Source: Paraburkholderia panacisoli (GTDB taxonomy: Bacteria; Pseudomonadota; Gammaproteobacteria; Burkholderiales; Burkholderiaceae). Taken from it: a DNA stretch of 51,945 nt. Shown piece after piece: positions 17,373-26,637 of the stretch. Location: assembly GCF_008369935.1 (NCBI RefSeq), contig NZ_VTUZ01000056.1:1-51945 (forward strand), given 5' to 3'. Position 1 is the first letter of the stretch, and each line of letters starts with the position of its first letter. The notes beneath the pieces are model-generated. The model was not told the origin of the DNA. It saw nothing but the letters and a program-made list of their open reading frames with translations, and made no database searches. Made by a program: the position numbers and the translations under genes.

Positions 17373-17795
17373 TCATTTCGCGCGGACCGCTTCAAGGCAA
17401 TCGTCGGGCTGCTTGCGCCCGTTGCGAATCTGCCCGACGCAAACTGCAACCGCCTCCGCGACATTGACGACCTCTTTCTTCATGTCGTCGTCGCGATCAA
17501 GTGTTGCGTGGCTGGTCGCGTACGGCTCGTAGTAGCCGATGAAGCGGTCAAGACGGGACTTCGCACCAGACTCGACGAATCCCATCCAGTCGAGCCAGTC
17601 GGTCAGCGCGCGACGCGATCCTTCAATTCCCGCTACGTCGCCGTGAACGACGAGGCCATATGCGCGACCCGCGAGATGCTTGGGATAGTCCCATCCCGCG
17701 AGTTCGATCCGCTTGGCTTCGTCCGCTTTCTTGCCGTGCGTGGAGGTCGGGTCGGGATAGGTGCGGCTCGGCATATGGCCTGCCGCCCGCGGCAC
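17373..17795 (-). pseudogene. C-terminal remnant of a flavodoxin-family NAD(P)H oxidoreductase
   Basis: From about 17755 leftwards the frame reads PDPTSTHGKKADEAKRIE, GWDYPKHLAGRAYGLVVHGD, and RRALTDWLDWMGFVESG. This is the C-terminal half of flavodoxin-fold FMN reductases annotated as flavodoxin family proteins (about 290-330 aa). The FMN-binding N-terminal half is absent. In another frame just upstream (about 17800-17858) a lipoprotein-like start with a LLLAGC lipobox is seen, apparently unrelated. The remaining 140 codons could still be translated from GTG 17795 or a nearby ATG but would lack the cofactor site. Confidence 0.55.
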
Positions 17796-18199
17796 AGCCG
17801 GCGAGCAAAAGCACCAGAGCGGGAAATATTGACCGTGTTCCTGGCGCCCCTCTCATAGTACCTGTCCTTCCCGACGATGGCGGCAGCCGGCCCGGTGGCA
17901 TGCCGCCGCGCCCGGCATCTCGTGACGATGCCATCTTGCTGCCGGTTGATACCTCGGAGCGTGACATGGCCGAACAGCACAAACCCGGCGAGAAGGATCA
18001 GACGTCTGGGATCCTTCGGTTGATCTGCCTTGCGACGCGCAAGCATTGTTCCCGCCCGCTAGTAGCAGCGTAGGTCAGCGAAGCGCGTCGCGAATGCTCA
18101 CGCGAGGTCCGCACCCGTGCCTCCGCGTCGCTCCCCCGAAAGTCTCTGTGCGACCCGTTGCGAATATTCCAGCCCGGGGTCCCGGTGCCCGAAGCGATC

Positions 18200-19094
18200 T
18201 CACATGAAGCCCGGGTTTCGCGGGAGATAGCGCGTCCAGTCGCCGCAGTCGCGCGTCGACATCAGCACCATCGGAAGTGCGAATCGCATGCCTTGGCTGG
18301 CCGCGATCGCCAGTGCATCACTCGTCCCGGGAACGAACACGGAGATCTGCTTTGCATCCCCCGCGACGGCCATTGCCAGTGCCGCCCGGAATGCACCAGG
18401 CATCGCATGCGCGCGCATGACCGCCAGGGGACCCACGTGGCCCGTTGCTGCAACGTACGCGTAGCCGACAAGCTCGCCCCCTTCTTCGAGGAAAACACCT
18501 TTCATCCTGGGATCGCCCAGCAGGTACCGGTGATGCTTCTCTCGCGAAACACCCAAGCTTGCCACGTCGATCTGCCGCAGCTTCTCGAGATCGACGGCGG
18601 CCGTCCGGATGGGCGTCGCGCAAAGCGCGGACCATGCGCCTGAGGCAATGATTCACGTTCGGCGCTGCACAAATGGATGGGCACGCGCGGAAACAAGCCG
18701 TGCCGCACGTACAGCCCTGGGACACGAGGTTGAAGGCGAAGGTGATCAGGCTCTTTTCGGTCGCACCGGCCTGGCTCGCATGCTGCATGGTGCGGTCAAG
18801 CAGTTCGTTGCCGATGCCCTGTCCCTGCCGGCCGGGTGCAACGAACAGTTCCGCCAGGAACCAGAGCCAACCGCAAACCCAGCTCAGGGCGAAACCGACC
18901 ATTTCGCCATCATCCTCGGCCAGCCACACTCCGCGTGGATCGTCTCGAAGGCAGAACGCCTGGAAATCCGAAGGCCGCGACGTGGCGATCGGCCCGAAAC
19001 CGTGGCGGACGGTCAGATCGTTGATGCTGCGGGCAACCAGTTCTTCGGCGCGTGCCAGTTCGTCAGCGTTTGCCGGTCGGACAACGAGCGGCAT
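18200..19094 (-). pseudogene. Tandem GNAT N-acetyltransferase, two frameshifts
   Basis: Translation starts at ATG 19092-19094 behind a perfect AGGAGGT ribosome site and gives a GNAT domain (MPLVVRPANADELARAEELV, with acetyl-CoA loop GRQGQGIGNELL). At the CCC run 18715-18717 a missing base shifts the frame to LYVRHGLFPRVPIHL. Near 18600-18620 a second missing base leads to VDLEKLRQIDVASLG and a C-terminal GNAT-like domain ending at 18200. The interval of 895 bp is two bases short of 299 codons, in exact agreement with two single-base deletions. The ancestral protein would be about 298 residues. Function of the family: acetyl transfer to an amine, substrate unknown. Confidence 0.72.
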
Positions 19095-19256
19095 GGGCAC
19101 CTCCTGCGTAACGACGTCTAGATGTATAGAAGGCCAGGGCAGAGCCAAGCGCCCAATCAATGGCTGCGCGGTCATCAGAATGACGGCCTTCGGTGTTGCG
19201 CGAACCGCAACTATTGTCCGATGCTGTCCCATACCCTTCAGCGTAGAGCCCGGTGC

Positions 19257-19392
19257 GTTCGACGCTTTCGGCGAGCGCGCGCAACAAGGCCGCGCCATCG
19301 CCGCGCCAGGTGCTGCCGTGCATGCAGGCCAGCGTTGTCGGCAGTAATGCAGCAAGGCGTGGGGAGCTCGATCGGTCTTGAGCTGCAAGGCC
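19257..19392 (-). pseudogene. C-terminal fragment of an MBL-fold metallohydrolase
   Basis: The short stretch LAALLPTTLACMHGSTWRGD followed by GAALLRALAESV resembles the C-terminal end of metallo-beta-lactamase-fold hydrolases, where the MHGS segment supplies a late metal ligand. The rest of the fold is missing on both sides. It stands upstream of the broken GNAT gene on the same strand. A remnant only. Confidence 0.38.
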
Positions 19393-19573
19393 TTGAAACA
19401 AATTCGACAGCGCGTCCGCTCTGTCGATAGACGTAGTATCAGGTAATACCCGGCCGGGATGCCAGCGGCGTTGGATCACGCACGTGGCCGATTGTAGACG
19501 GTGGATGAGCACCGGTTAGAACATCTGCGCAGCCGCGCCGGTGCCGATCAACGTTTCAGCGTGGAGTACGAGA

Positions 19574-20800
19574 ATGAGCGGGGAGGTCCTCCAAGTGCAA
19601 GATTCCGACCGTTGGCGTGCACTGGCGGTGCTCGCCGTCACGCTCGTCCTGTCCATGACACCCTGGTTCTCGGCCGCTGCGGTGATTCCTCAATTGCGGG
19701 CGGAATGGGCGCTCTCCGTAAGTGCCGCCGCGTGGCTAACGATCGCGGTTCAACTCGGCTTTGTGTGCGGGGCACTGACCTCGAGCCTGCTGAACATCTC
19801 CGATGTCGTGTCGCCGAAGCATGTGATCGTGGGCGGAGCGATCGGCGCCGCCACCGCGAACGGACTGCTGGAGGTCGCAAGCGGAGCAGGTGTCGGAATA
19901 GCATTACGTTTCGCAACTGGTTTTTTCCTCGCTGGAGTCTACCCGCCGGCGCTCAAGCTGATGTGCACGTGGTTCCGCAAGGGCCGCGGGATTGCACTCG
20001 GGATTCTCGTTGGGGCGATAGTCGTCGGACAGGCGATGCCCCATCTCATCAACGGTCTCGGCGGACTTAGCTGGCGGGTGGTCATCTACGTAACCTGCGT
20101 GCTGACCCTCGCGGGAGGCTTGATCACCGTGTTCGCGGTGACGGAAGGCCCTTTCCCCTTCCCCAAGGCGAGGTTCGATCCCACGCAGGTGTGGCGGGTG
20201 TTCGCGAATCGGGGCGTCAGGCTCGCTTCGTTCGGTTACTTCGGCCACATGTGGGAATTGTTTGCAATGTATGCGTGGTTTCTGGTGTTTTTCTCGGAAG
20301 CACTGGCTGCCAGGGGAATCGGAGCAGGCCCGGCCGCGGCCTACGCGACATTCGCAGTTATCGCCGTCGGCGGGTTGGGCTGTTGGGCCGGTGGCATCCT
20401 CGGAGATCGGTGGGGCAGGACCAGGACGACCGCGCTCATGATGACTATTTCCGGCAGTTGCTGCGTGCTCATCGGGTTGCTGTTCGACTCGTCCACGTGG
20501 CTGCTTCTCTGTGTCGGCCTGGTGTGGGGCTTTACGGTGGTCGCGGACTCGGCGCAGTTTTCTGCGATGGTGACAGAGCTTGCGGACCAATCATATGTAG
20601 GAACAGCCCTGACACTGCAGCTTGCGATCGGCTTCATCCTCACGGTGGCAACGATCTGGCTCGTCCCGTTGCTCGCAGGTACCTTCGGGTGGCGGTGGGC
20701 ATTTGCATTTTTGGCACCTGGGCCCGCTTTGGGCGTGCTGGCAATGCTGCGATTGAAATCGCTGCCCGAATCATCACACCTCGCTGGAGGAATCGGCTAA
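19574..20800 (+). CDS. MFS transporter
   Basis: This is a 408-residue major facilitator with 12 predicted helices. The loop between helices 2 and 3 carries SPKHVIVGG. The central loop follows EGPFPFPKARFDPTQVWRVF near residue 200. The helix 8-9 loop has the mirrored motif GGILGDRWGRTRTTALMM. It belongs to the nitrate/cyanate-like CynX/NNP-related or general anion families by look, but substrate is not clear. ATG 19574 is preferred (GTGGAG about 9 nt upstream) over GTG 19541. It is monocistronic, next to the decayed gene block on its left. Confidence 0.88.
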   Translation: MSGEVLQVQDSDRWRALAVLAVTLVLSMTPWFSAAAVIPQLRAEWALSVSAAAWLTIAVQLGFVCGALTSSLLNISDVVSPKHVIVGGAIGAATANGLLEVASGAGVGIALRFATGFFLAGVYPPALKLMCTWFRKGRGIALGILVGAIVVGQAMPHLINGLGGLSWRVVIYVTCVLTLAGGLITVFAVTEGPFPFPKARFDPTQVWRVFANRGVRLASFGYFGHMWELFAMYAWFLVFFSEALAARGIGAGPAAAYATFAVIAVGGLGCWAGGILGDRWGRTRTTALMMTISGSCCVLIGLLFDSSTWLLLCVGLVWGFTVVADSAQFSAMVTELADQSYVGTALTLQLAIGFILTVATIWLVPLLAGTFGWRWAFAFLAPGPALGVLAMLRLKSLPESSHLAGGIG

Positions 20801-21443
20801 TGACCAGCAACTCGAGGCTATAGTTTTTGAGGACAGGGTCCTTCCACGAAATGCCGGTGCGGGTGCGCCTCAACAGTTCCTGTTGTGCGATGGAAAGGTA
20901 CTGTGAGTCGGGCGGTCGAGGCCTTCGGTAGGCGGGTTGAATTGTGAGGTGCTGACCTTCATGCCTGTCGCCTTGTTGAAGACCATAAGGCGCAGAAGAG
21001 CATTCGATCCAGCGTGAAACGGGACGCTAGACTCGAAGGGCCGCTTCTGTTTGGCGGGGTTCGGTGCGATGCCGAACTTTTGCAGTCGACCATAACGAGA
21101 CATTCGACCTTCAGACTCGTAGCCGGGGCTCACACAGACCCGGATCGGTCCTCCGGGGCGGTTTCCTGCAGCTTGGCATAGGTCGCCGAAATTACCGCGA
21201 TGCATGTCCTTGTGAGCGGCCATTTGTCTTACAACGGCTCTTCGCATTGCCGGCGATATGCGTTAAGAATCCCCGAATAGTGACTACACTTGATAGCACT
21301 ATTGGGAAGCCGGTCTGCCGCACCTCAGTTTCCCCAACTCCTTCTCGCGCATACGCGTTGCCCGGTGAGGCAGCCCACCAGTCCGCACGCACTGTTCGTG
21401 CGGGATGTTCAATACCCTCTTAATCAAGAGCCAGGAGACGATC
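20801..21443. other. Non-coding stretch (643 bp) with promoter-proximal inverted repeat
   Basis: No supported gene. An inverted repeat AATAGTG-N14-CACTATT, extended by CCC/GGG, lies at 21272-21306, about 140 bp upstream of the 96-aa gene. It may be an operator or the stem of an upstream terminator; no T-run follows. Confidence 0.45.
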
Positions 21444-21734
21444 ATGCAAGCCGTTTTAAGAACATATTCCGGAAAGGGTGCCAAAGAGTTATTTGACGTG
21501 CTGGAGAAGCGAGCGGCAGAAGTCGAAGAGCTACTGCGTAGCGTCAAAGGATTTGTAGGCTACACGCTGACCCGCAGCGACGATGGCGGATTTTCAGTGA
21601 CTGTATGCAACGACAAAGCAGGAGTCGACGAGAGCGTTCAAAAGGCAAAGGACTGGATTGCGAAGAACGCGGCAGATGCAGGTGCGGCCGCGCCGAAAGT
21701 AACGGAGGGCTCGGTCATCGTTCACGTGAAATAG
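21444..21734 (+). CDS. Small ABM/DUF1330-like hypothetical protein, 96 aa
   Basis: The protein starts MQAVLRTYSGKGAKELFDVL and ends in a Val-rich strand. A beta-alpha-beta pattern with VKGFVGYTLTRSDDGGFSVT in the middle recalls the ferredoxin-like dimeric barrels of antibiotic biosynthesis monooxygenase type proteins. No catalytic residue can be named. The start ATG 21444 has AGGAGACGATC in front; the frame upstream (13 codons) lacks this signal. It is single, not in an operon. Small proteins of this type are frequent in Burkholderia and of unproven function. Confidence 0.75.
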   Translation: MQAVLRTYSGKGAKELFDVLEKRAAEVEELLRSVKGFVGYTLTRSDDGGFSVTVCNDKAGVDESVQKAKDWIAKNAADAGAAAPKVTEGSVIVHVK

Positions 21735-22099
21735 CTCTTGCTTCGCGGCGGACAGATGCAGACCTTCGTTCCATGTTGCGAGGTCCCCGCCTCGCAGTCC
21801 GCCATATCCTTGGGCTTCGCGGCGAGCGTCGGTGCCACTGCGCAACTCATAGCGGAAGAACGAATGTTTCTCGAGCAGACCACCCGTGCGTCGGTCGAGA
21901 CTCGCCAGTCAGTCGCGACCGAGGGCCCTTCCCTTACCTTGACGCGGCAAAGCCCATGTGGCGAGGTCAGCGGCGGTTACGATAGCTCGAAGGCCGCTCC
22001 AAGGGTTTCTTCTGACGTCGAGGACTGAGCCCCTATCGGCTTGGAAGCGATGGTTCGGTCGCAGAGCGCTGGCTGACTCGCGCCCCGCGACCGGGCTCA
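21735..22099. other. Non-coding stretch (365 bp)
   Basis: Nothing recognisable on either strand; frames present lack start signals and domains. Confidence 0.45.
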
Positions 22100-22378
22100 T
22101 CAATTGCCGCGATACATCAAGCCGACGCTATCAGGCGGGGCACACCCGCCAGACTGCGATCTGACCGATTCGTCACCGCCGACGCCACTATGGTTTTCGT
22201 CAACCACGCTTCCCGGGCTTACTTCCCCGGCCAACGTCTGAGCGCTTTGACTGCGTTGCGCTGGCTCGCCGACGTCGGGGCGATAGAAGGGTGCAGGGCC
22301 GTACCCGCTTGCGAATGCGGGAGCAGCCAACGAGGCAGCGCTTGCGACTAACAGTGTGACGGTAATTTTTGCCTTCAT
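22100..22378 (-). CDS. Small exported protein, 92 aa
   Basis: The N-terminus is a clear Sec signal peptide (MKAKITVTLLVASAASLAAP, cleavage expected after AFA near residue 23). The mature part is polar, Gly/Ser-rich and without cysteine pairs except one near the end (GGCAPPD). The layout is that of the many small DUF4148-like exported proteins of Burkholderia, but the DUF4148 core is not evident. The product is periplasmic. Start ATG 22376-22378; the ribosome site is weak. Confidence 0.65.
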   Translation of the reverse strand: MKAKITVTLLVASAASLAAPAFASGYGPAPFYRPDVGEPAQRSQSAQTLAGEVSPGSVVDENHSGVGGDESVRSQSGGCAPPDSVGLMYRGN

Positions 22379-23558
22379 AAGGACACCGATACGTATTGTT
22401 GAATACTCGAACGGACCCAGCTCGGGTCCATTTTCGGCGCGCTATTCAACGTTGATGGGACGAGGTAAAGGGCCAGCCGGCGCTGACAAAGAGGCTCAAA
22501 CGAACAACGCATTTCCCTTGGCATGTGAGCAATATTGCTGACGCCGCGGTGAAAGTACGAAACCGGTCGTCGTTGCGCCCGCAGCTACCAAAGCACTGGT
22601 TATGCCAAGCCCGGTCCGCACACCCCTCCGGCCGATCCTAACTATCTGAAAATAACCAAGATTTGATCTCAAGCAAAAAGGTATTTTGCGAGATTGAAGA
22701 GCAGCGATGTCTGACTGTATCGAACGCTTTTCGAGCCGCTGTTTGCGGTAATCCAACAAGGCAAGGTCTGTGCGCTCAAACACGGCGAGCTCGCCGTCCT
22801 GAACAATTGCGTCGGATCGTCTGGCGACAGAAGCACCACGTTTTCTATCGAGCACTGAGCGAGGACTCGAAACCTTATTTACTCGTATGCTGATCTACAT
22901 CGTCAGATGTCGAAGAGGGTTTGAGCGTTTCACTGAAGAAAACGAAGTGTCCGAGAAAGACACTGGACTACGAAACGCCGCCGAACGATTCCAGCAAACT
23001 ATTGCATCCACCGGTTGAATCCGCCAGCTCAATGAGACGTTGGAGCGGACGAGTTGTCGCGCTGACCAACGGCCGTAGCTGGCTGGCTCTTGCCGTCTAT
23101 AAGAAATTCGGAGTCCTTGCACTAGGCCGAGTACGGAGAGTCAGTCGCCGACCGCCCAGAGCAACGTAAGAAAGTTGCTCGGATTCACGAAACCGCAACT
23201 CGAAGTGCGTCGCCGCAGACACGATGGCAGCGCCATCTGCCTTGGTGAGTTCAACGCGGGCCACTGCCCTCCTCCCAGACCAGATGTCGTTCAAGGGGAT
23301 CGCGATGAACATTAAATATGTGCTATGCGCGGCCGCTCTCGTAGCGGTTGCGGAACCGCCATGCCCATAACGTCATGCGGTGAAAATGCGCGCGGGGCCA
23401 AAAGTGTCCAACAGCATCCTATTCTGGCGACAGCAATAAATTGGCACCCAGTTGCATGTTCCGCGACGCCGCAATCGCGCGTGGGCGGCCTGCGCCCACT
23501 TCGCCCACGGGTTCAGCTGTTTGGGAACCGTTGAACACGACAGTATCTCTCCTGGCGC
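22379..23558. other. Long gene-poor stretch (1180 bp)
   Basis: No sizeable gene is supported. The one candidate is a 21-codon frame at 23305-23370 (ATG with AAGGGGA upstream, MNIKYVLCAAALVAVAEPPC). It looks like the start of an exported protein that hits a stop at once and is probably a remnant. The rest shows no domains. Confidence 0.45.
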
Positions 23559-24071
23559 TCAATGCGAATGCCCGTGGCCTCCGCCACCGCCCCGATAATA
23601 GCCGCCGCCCATACCACGCCCGGGGTATCCGTGGCCACCCCAGCCGCCATGACCGCCCCAACCGCCTCGATATCCGTGACCCCAATAGCCGTGGTGGCCC
23701 CAGTAGCCGTGCCGGCCACCGCCGTAACAGCAGCCGCCCCAATAGCCGAAGCTCAGCGACACCGACGGCCCCCACCACACGGGCCGACCGTAGTACGGAT
23801 ACGCGACGGGGTAATACGCAGGTGCGACGAAGACGGGCACCGCTGGTGCGATATAAGTGGTCGCCGATGCAGTCGCATCTGACGCGGCTGTACCGGTTGC
23901 GGCTGCATCGGGCATCGAGAAAGGATATTGCTGCGGCGCGGCCGCCGCGGCCACTTCGCCATACGGAACGTAACCGTAGGGCACGTAGTAGTGGCAACCG
24001 GACAAAGCTGCGGACAGGACCACCACCGCAACGACGCCGCCCGCGCGCGACGTTGCATCCAGCGTTTTCAT
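23559..24071 (-). CDS. Gly/His/Tyr-rich lipoprotein
   Basis: This is a 170-residue exported protein. A signal with lipobox (VLSAALSGC, C26) marks it for lipidation. It is followed by repeated YVPYG (HYYVPYGYVPYGE), an Ala/Thr-rich stretch, a Pro/Tyr/Val region (VAPAYYPVAYPYYGRP), and from about residue 110 a low-complexity tail. The tail is built from GYWGHHGYWGHGYRGGWGGH-type repeats and ends GGHGHSH. The His-rich tail could bind metal ions; Gly/Tyr repeats recall surface or biofilm polymers. This is inference. The start ATG 24069-24071 is clear. Confidence 0.75.
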   Translation of the reverse strand: MKTLDATSRAGGVVAVVVLSAALSGCHYYVPYGYVPYGEVAAAAAPQQYPFSMPDAAATGTAASDATASATTYIAPAVPVFVAPAYYPVAYPYYGRPVWWGPSVSLSFGYWGGCCYGGGRHGYWGHHGYWGHGYRGGWGGHGGWGGHGYPGRGMGGGYYRGGGGGHGHSH

Positions 24072-24468
24072 AACGTGCTCTGGGGTATGAAGCGACGCAA
24101 CATGCGCCGCGCCTTTAATACAATTAGCTTACTTCGACGCAGACCGGCTGCCTAGGCGTCTCGGGTTCAAGGACATTACGCATCACGTTGCTGCCACCGG
24201 GAATGGTCGTGAAAGGTCGTCCATTCACCAGTAGTCGTCGGGCTGAGGCACATACCGGGGAAACGATGCTCGTGGGTCGATTGGCCAACGGGTGGCTCTG
24301 GCTCGTAGGTAATTTCGATGGGTGGCCGGGACTTCGGCTGGACGGTACCGTGCAGTTTGCGCCGCTAGCCGGCAATGGTGCAGTACCCGCCCCGCTGTCA
24401 TGCGATGTGGTGCGACCGCGTTCCGGCTTTGCGAGGTACCCGGATGACTGCTGGTCCCGACCTACCGA
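24072..24468. other. Non-coding stretch (397 bp)
   Basis: On the minus strand at 24124-24235 a frame ends RPFTTIPGGSNVMRNVLEPE and PVCVEVS, which looks coding-like but has no start signal or family I can name. Otherwise nothing is seen. Confidence 0.35.
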
Positions 24469-24961
24469 ATGAGGACTGAATCCGCAGGAGACGACGGTTC
24501 CGTCATCTGCGTCGTCGATGACGACAAGGGAGTCCGGAAGCTCTCGACATGCTTATGCGCTCTGTAGGCTTCGCGTCCAAACGTTCCCCGGACGAATTTC
24601 TCCGGTCTCCTCATTCCACCGGGCGAGCTGCCTCATCCTTGACGTACGGCTCCGTGGAAAAAGTGGCATGGCGTTTCATCGGGAAATCGTCAATAGCGGC
24701 ATGCGCATTCCCGTCAATTTCATGACCGGTCATGGCGACCTCGAGATGGGTGTGAAGGCGATGAAGGCCGGCGCCCTGGACTTCCTTGCCAAGCCGTTCA
24801 AGGACAAGGACATGCTGGACGCAGTGGCTCAGCCCCTGGCGTGGGACAGCGAGCGGCTTGCGGCCGAGGCCGCGTTAGCCGGCCGGTCGCGCCTGCTGGC
24901 CCAGCCGAATCTCGGCATCCGGTTCCCACTGAGGTCGGTGACAACATTCCACGAGCGATGA
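24469..24961 (+). pseudogene. FixJ/NarL-type response regulator, multiply frameshifted and truncated
   Basis: Three frames in succession give one receiver domain. From ATG 24469, SVICVVDDDKGVRK holds the acidic pocket. The next frame gives ALDMLMRSVGFASKRSPDEF. The third, from about 24627, gives CLILDVRLRGKSGMAFH (phosphoacceptor D), MTGHGDLEMGVKAMKAGALD and FLAKPFKDKDML (conserved K). At least two single-base shifts are needed. After about AALAGRSR the LuxR-type HTH output domain expected in this class is absent. It cannot work as a regulator as it stands. No partner histidine kinase is nearby. Confidence 0.72.
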
Positions 24962-25036
24962 ATTCGTCGCCGGGCTGCTGGTAGCAGCATGTGCAGTCTA
25001 TGATGCACATCGAGCTGATGGGCTTCGCAAGCGTAT

Positions 25037-25064
25037 GGAAACGCCCCGTTTCTGGGGCGTTTCC
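25037..25064. terminator. Strong hairpin terminator
   Basis: A perfect 11-bp stem GGAAACGCCCC / GGGGCGTTTCC with a 6-nt loop GTTTCT. It sits 3 bp beyond the stop of the leftward small basic gene and also faces the decayed response regulator from the left, so it may work in both directions. The A/T at the stem base replaces a long T-run. Confidence 0.7.
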
Positions 25065-25067
25065 GTT

Positions 25068-25226
25068 TCAGGCTTTTGACTTGTTCTTGGTGCGCTGCTT
25101 GGTCATTTGGGGGCTTTTCTCGCCCTGCGCCTTTCCGGCAGCCTTCGCCGGCGAAGCTACCTTCTTCTTGCTCGACATCTCAGCTTCAGCCCCGTGAGCA
25201 GGCGAGGCCTTTCTGGGCGATGGCAT
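25068..25226 (-). CDS. Small Lys/Ala-rich basic protein, 52 aa
   Basis: The protein begins MPSPRKASPAHGAEAEMSSK and is packed with Lys, Ala, Ser and Pro, ending KQRTKNKSKA. The composition recalls the disordered Lys/Ala tails of histone H1-like or alginate-regulatory AlgP-like proteins and could bind nucleic acid; this is inference. The start at ATG 25224-25226 is supported by AAGGAG at a good distance, and a strong terminator follows the stop directly. Size and signals argue for a real short gene. Confidence 0.65.
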   Translation of the reverse strand: MPSPRKASPAHGAEAEMSSKKKVASPAKAAGKAQGEKSPQMTKQRTKNKSKA

Positions 25227-25876
25227 GATGTACTCCTTACGTTTCGTGCCGTTTATGGCACTTTCCACAATAGGTGGCGTACTGGCGATAATCAAGGGTC
25301 GAATGCAATGTGGCTTGGACTCCGGCGAAAAATCTGTCGAGGCTTGAGGGGTTCTGCGGTGGCGCACTCGTTCAGTCAGCACGCCAAACGCAGCTCGTCG
25401 CCGGCCTCCCAGCCTCTCCCTTCGAATACAACTTCACGCGAGCCTTCAAAAATCTCCCGAGTCGCGCGTCAACGGCTAGCGGTGCTCCTCATCTGGCCCA
25501 ATGCAACGCCAGCAGCGGCCACTAAACAAAGAAATCCAAAACGGTGGGCTTTCGCAGATTGGCTTGCCTCAGCCGCGAAAAACCCCGCCGGGCGATAGCT
25601 GGCAGAATCGCGATGGCATGGTCGGGGTCATTCGTGTCTATCGGAAAAAGACACCACGAGTGGTTCGAGTGCATTCATGAGGTACCTGATACTGGACGGC
25701 CTGCGGCACCGTTGCTGCAAAGGTACTTCGTCGCGCGCCGGGCTTCGCCGAACCGTTCGTCCGGCGCCATACCGTTAGCTGCGCTGTCTTCATGTCCACA
25801 GGCACGCTGGCATCACGAAGCGCGCGCTGTTCTGCAAACGACAGCGCTTTCGCGTCATTGTATGCACGGTCCCCCG
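25227..25876. other. Non-coding stretch (650 bp)
   Basis: No frame on either strand is supported by start signal, domain or composition. The promoter of the leftward small basic gene should lie next to 25227. Confidence 0.4.
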
Positions 25877-26485
25877 TCACCAGTCTCGAGTGTCGCGTGC
25901 CTCGCGCCACATGCTCCAAACGCGCGGTCCATTCCGCAACTCAGAAGTATCCAGCACCTCAAATCCGTACACTGAGTAAAACGGCAGATTGCTGGGCTCT
26001 GCAGTCTCCAGATAGGCATCTGCGCCCTCTTTGTCGCACACGCGAAGTCCAGTCTCGAGCAGGGCGCTCCCAAGGCCTGTGCGTTGCTTGTTTGGCTCAA
26101 CGCCCAGGACACCGAGATACCAGAACCTTCGGCCGGCAGGATGCATCTGCTCAAGATGGCCCAACACATGCAGCGCGCTGGGGAGTGCCGTCAAACCGGT
26201 AGCCAACGCCATGCGCGGCAATAGTCGTAGATGTGCGGCCAGCGACAGCGGGTAACGACCGGGAGGTAACCAAAGTGCTGCGGCGCTCCGCTCGCTGTTG
26301 GTGATAACAATACCGCTACGCGAGAATACGCGAAGGTAGGGTCGGTGGACTGCGACCAGCCTTTGCTGTCGAGCCATGTCCTCTGGGAACACATGGACTG
26401 CGAGTGAGTCACGTGCAAATGCCCTGGCCAGCATACCCGCCAGAATTTCCCTGTCCGATGAGCCGCGATTTTGAATCGTCTCCAT
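25877..26485 (-). CDS. GNAT family N-acetyltransferase
   Basis: This is a 202-residue GNAT enzyme. The core motif A is visible as WYLGVLGVEPNKQRTGLGSALLETG (about residues 123-147, with the acetyl-CoA-binding QRTGLG loop). It is followed by ADAYLETAEPSNLPFYSVYGFEV, the typical final strand with the catalytic-type tyrosine. The N-terminal third contains HVFPEDMARQQRL, as in the DUF-like GNAT subgroup. Substrate unknown. Start ATG 26483-26485 (a GTG lies directly before it). No linked gene on the same strand. Confidence 0.85.
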   Translation of the reverse strand: METIQNRGSSDREILAGMLARAFARDSLAVHVFPEDMARQQRLVAVHRPYLRVFSRSGIVITNSERSAAALWLPPGRYPLSLAAHLRLLPRMALATGLTALPSALHVLGHLEQMHPAGRRFWYLGVLGVEPNKQRTGLGSALLETGLRVCDKEGADAYLETAEPSNLPFYSVYGFEVLDTSELRNGPRVWSMWREARDTRDW

Positions 26486-26637
26486 CACGAGGCCGACGTT
26501 TCCTACGAGATGTGCCTGATGCTACGACTGGTCCACAAGGTAGCTGACGGCATGCCACGTCGAAGCTGCGACTACAATTCCCTTATCCAAAGGGCACCGC
26601 CAGCGGTCGCGTCAGCCTTCCCAACCAAGGAGGTTTT

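Noticed and set aside
24974..25010. Overlapping small inverted repeats (GCTGC/GCAGC and ATGTGCA/TGCACAT)
   Set aside because: Short stems of 5-7 bp with wide loops, not clearly above chance; the terminator at 25037-25064 explains the local structure better.
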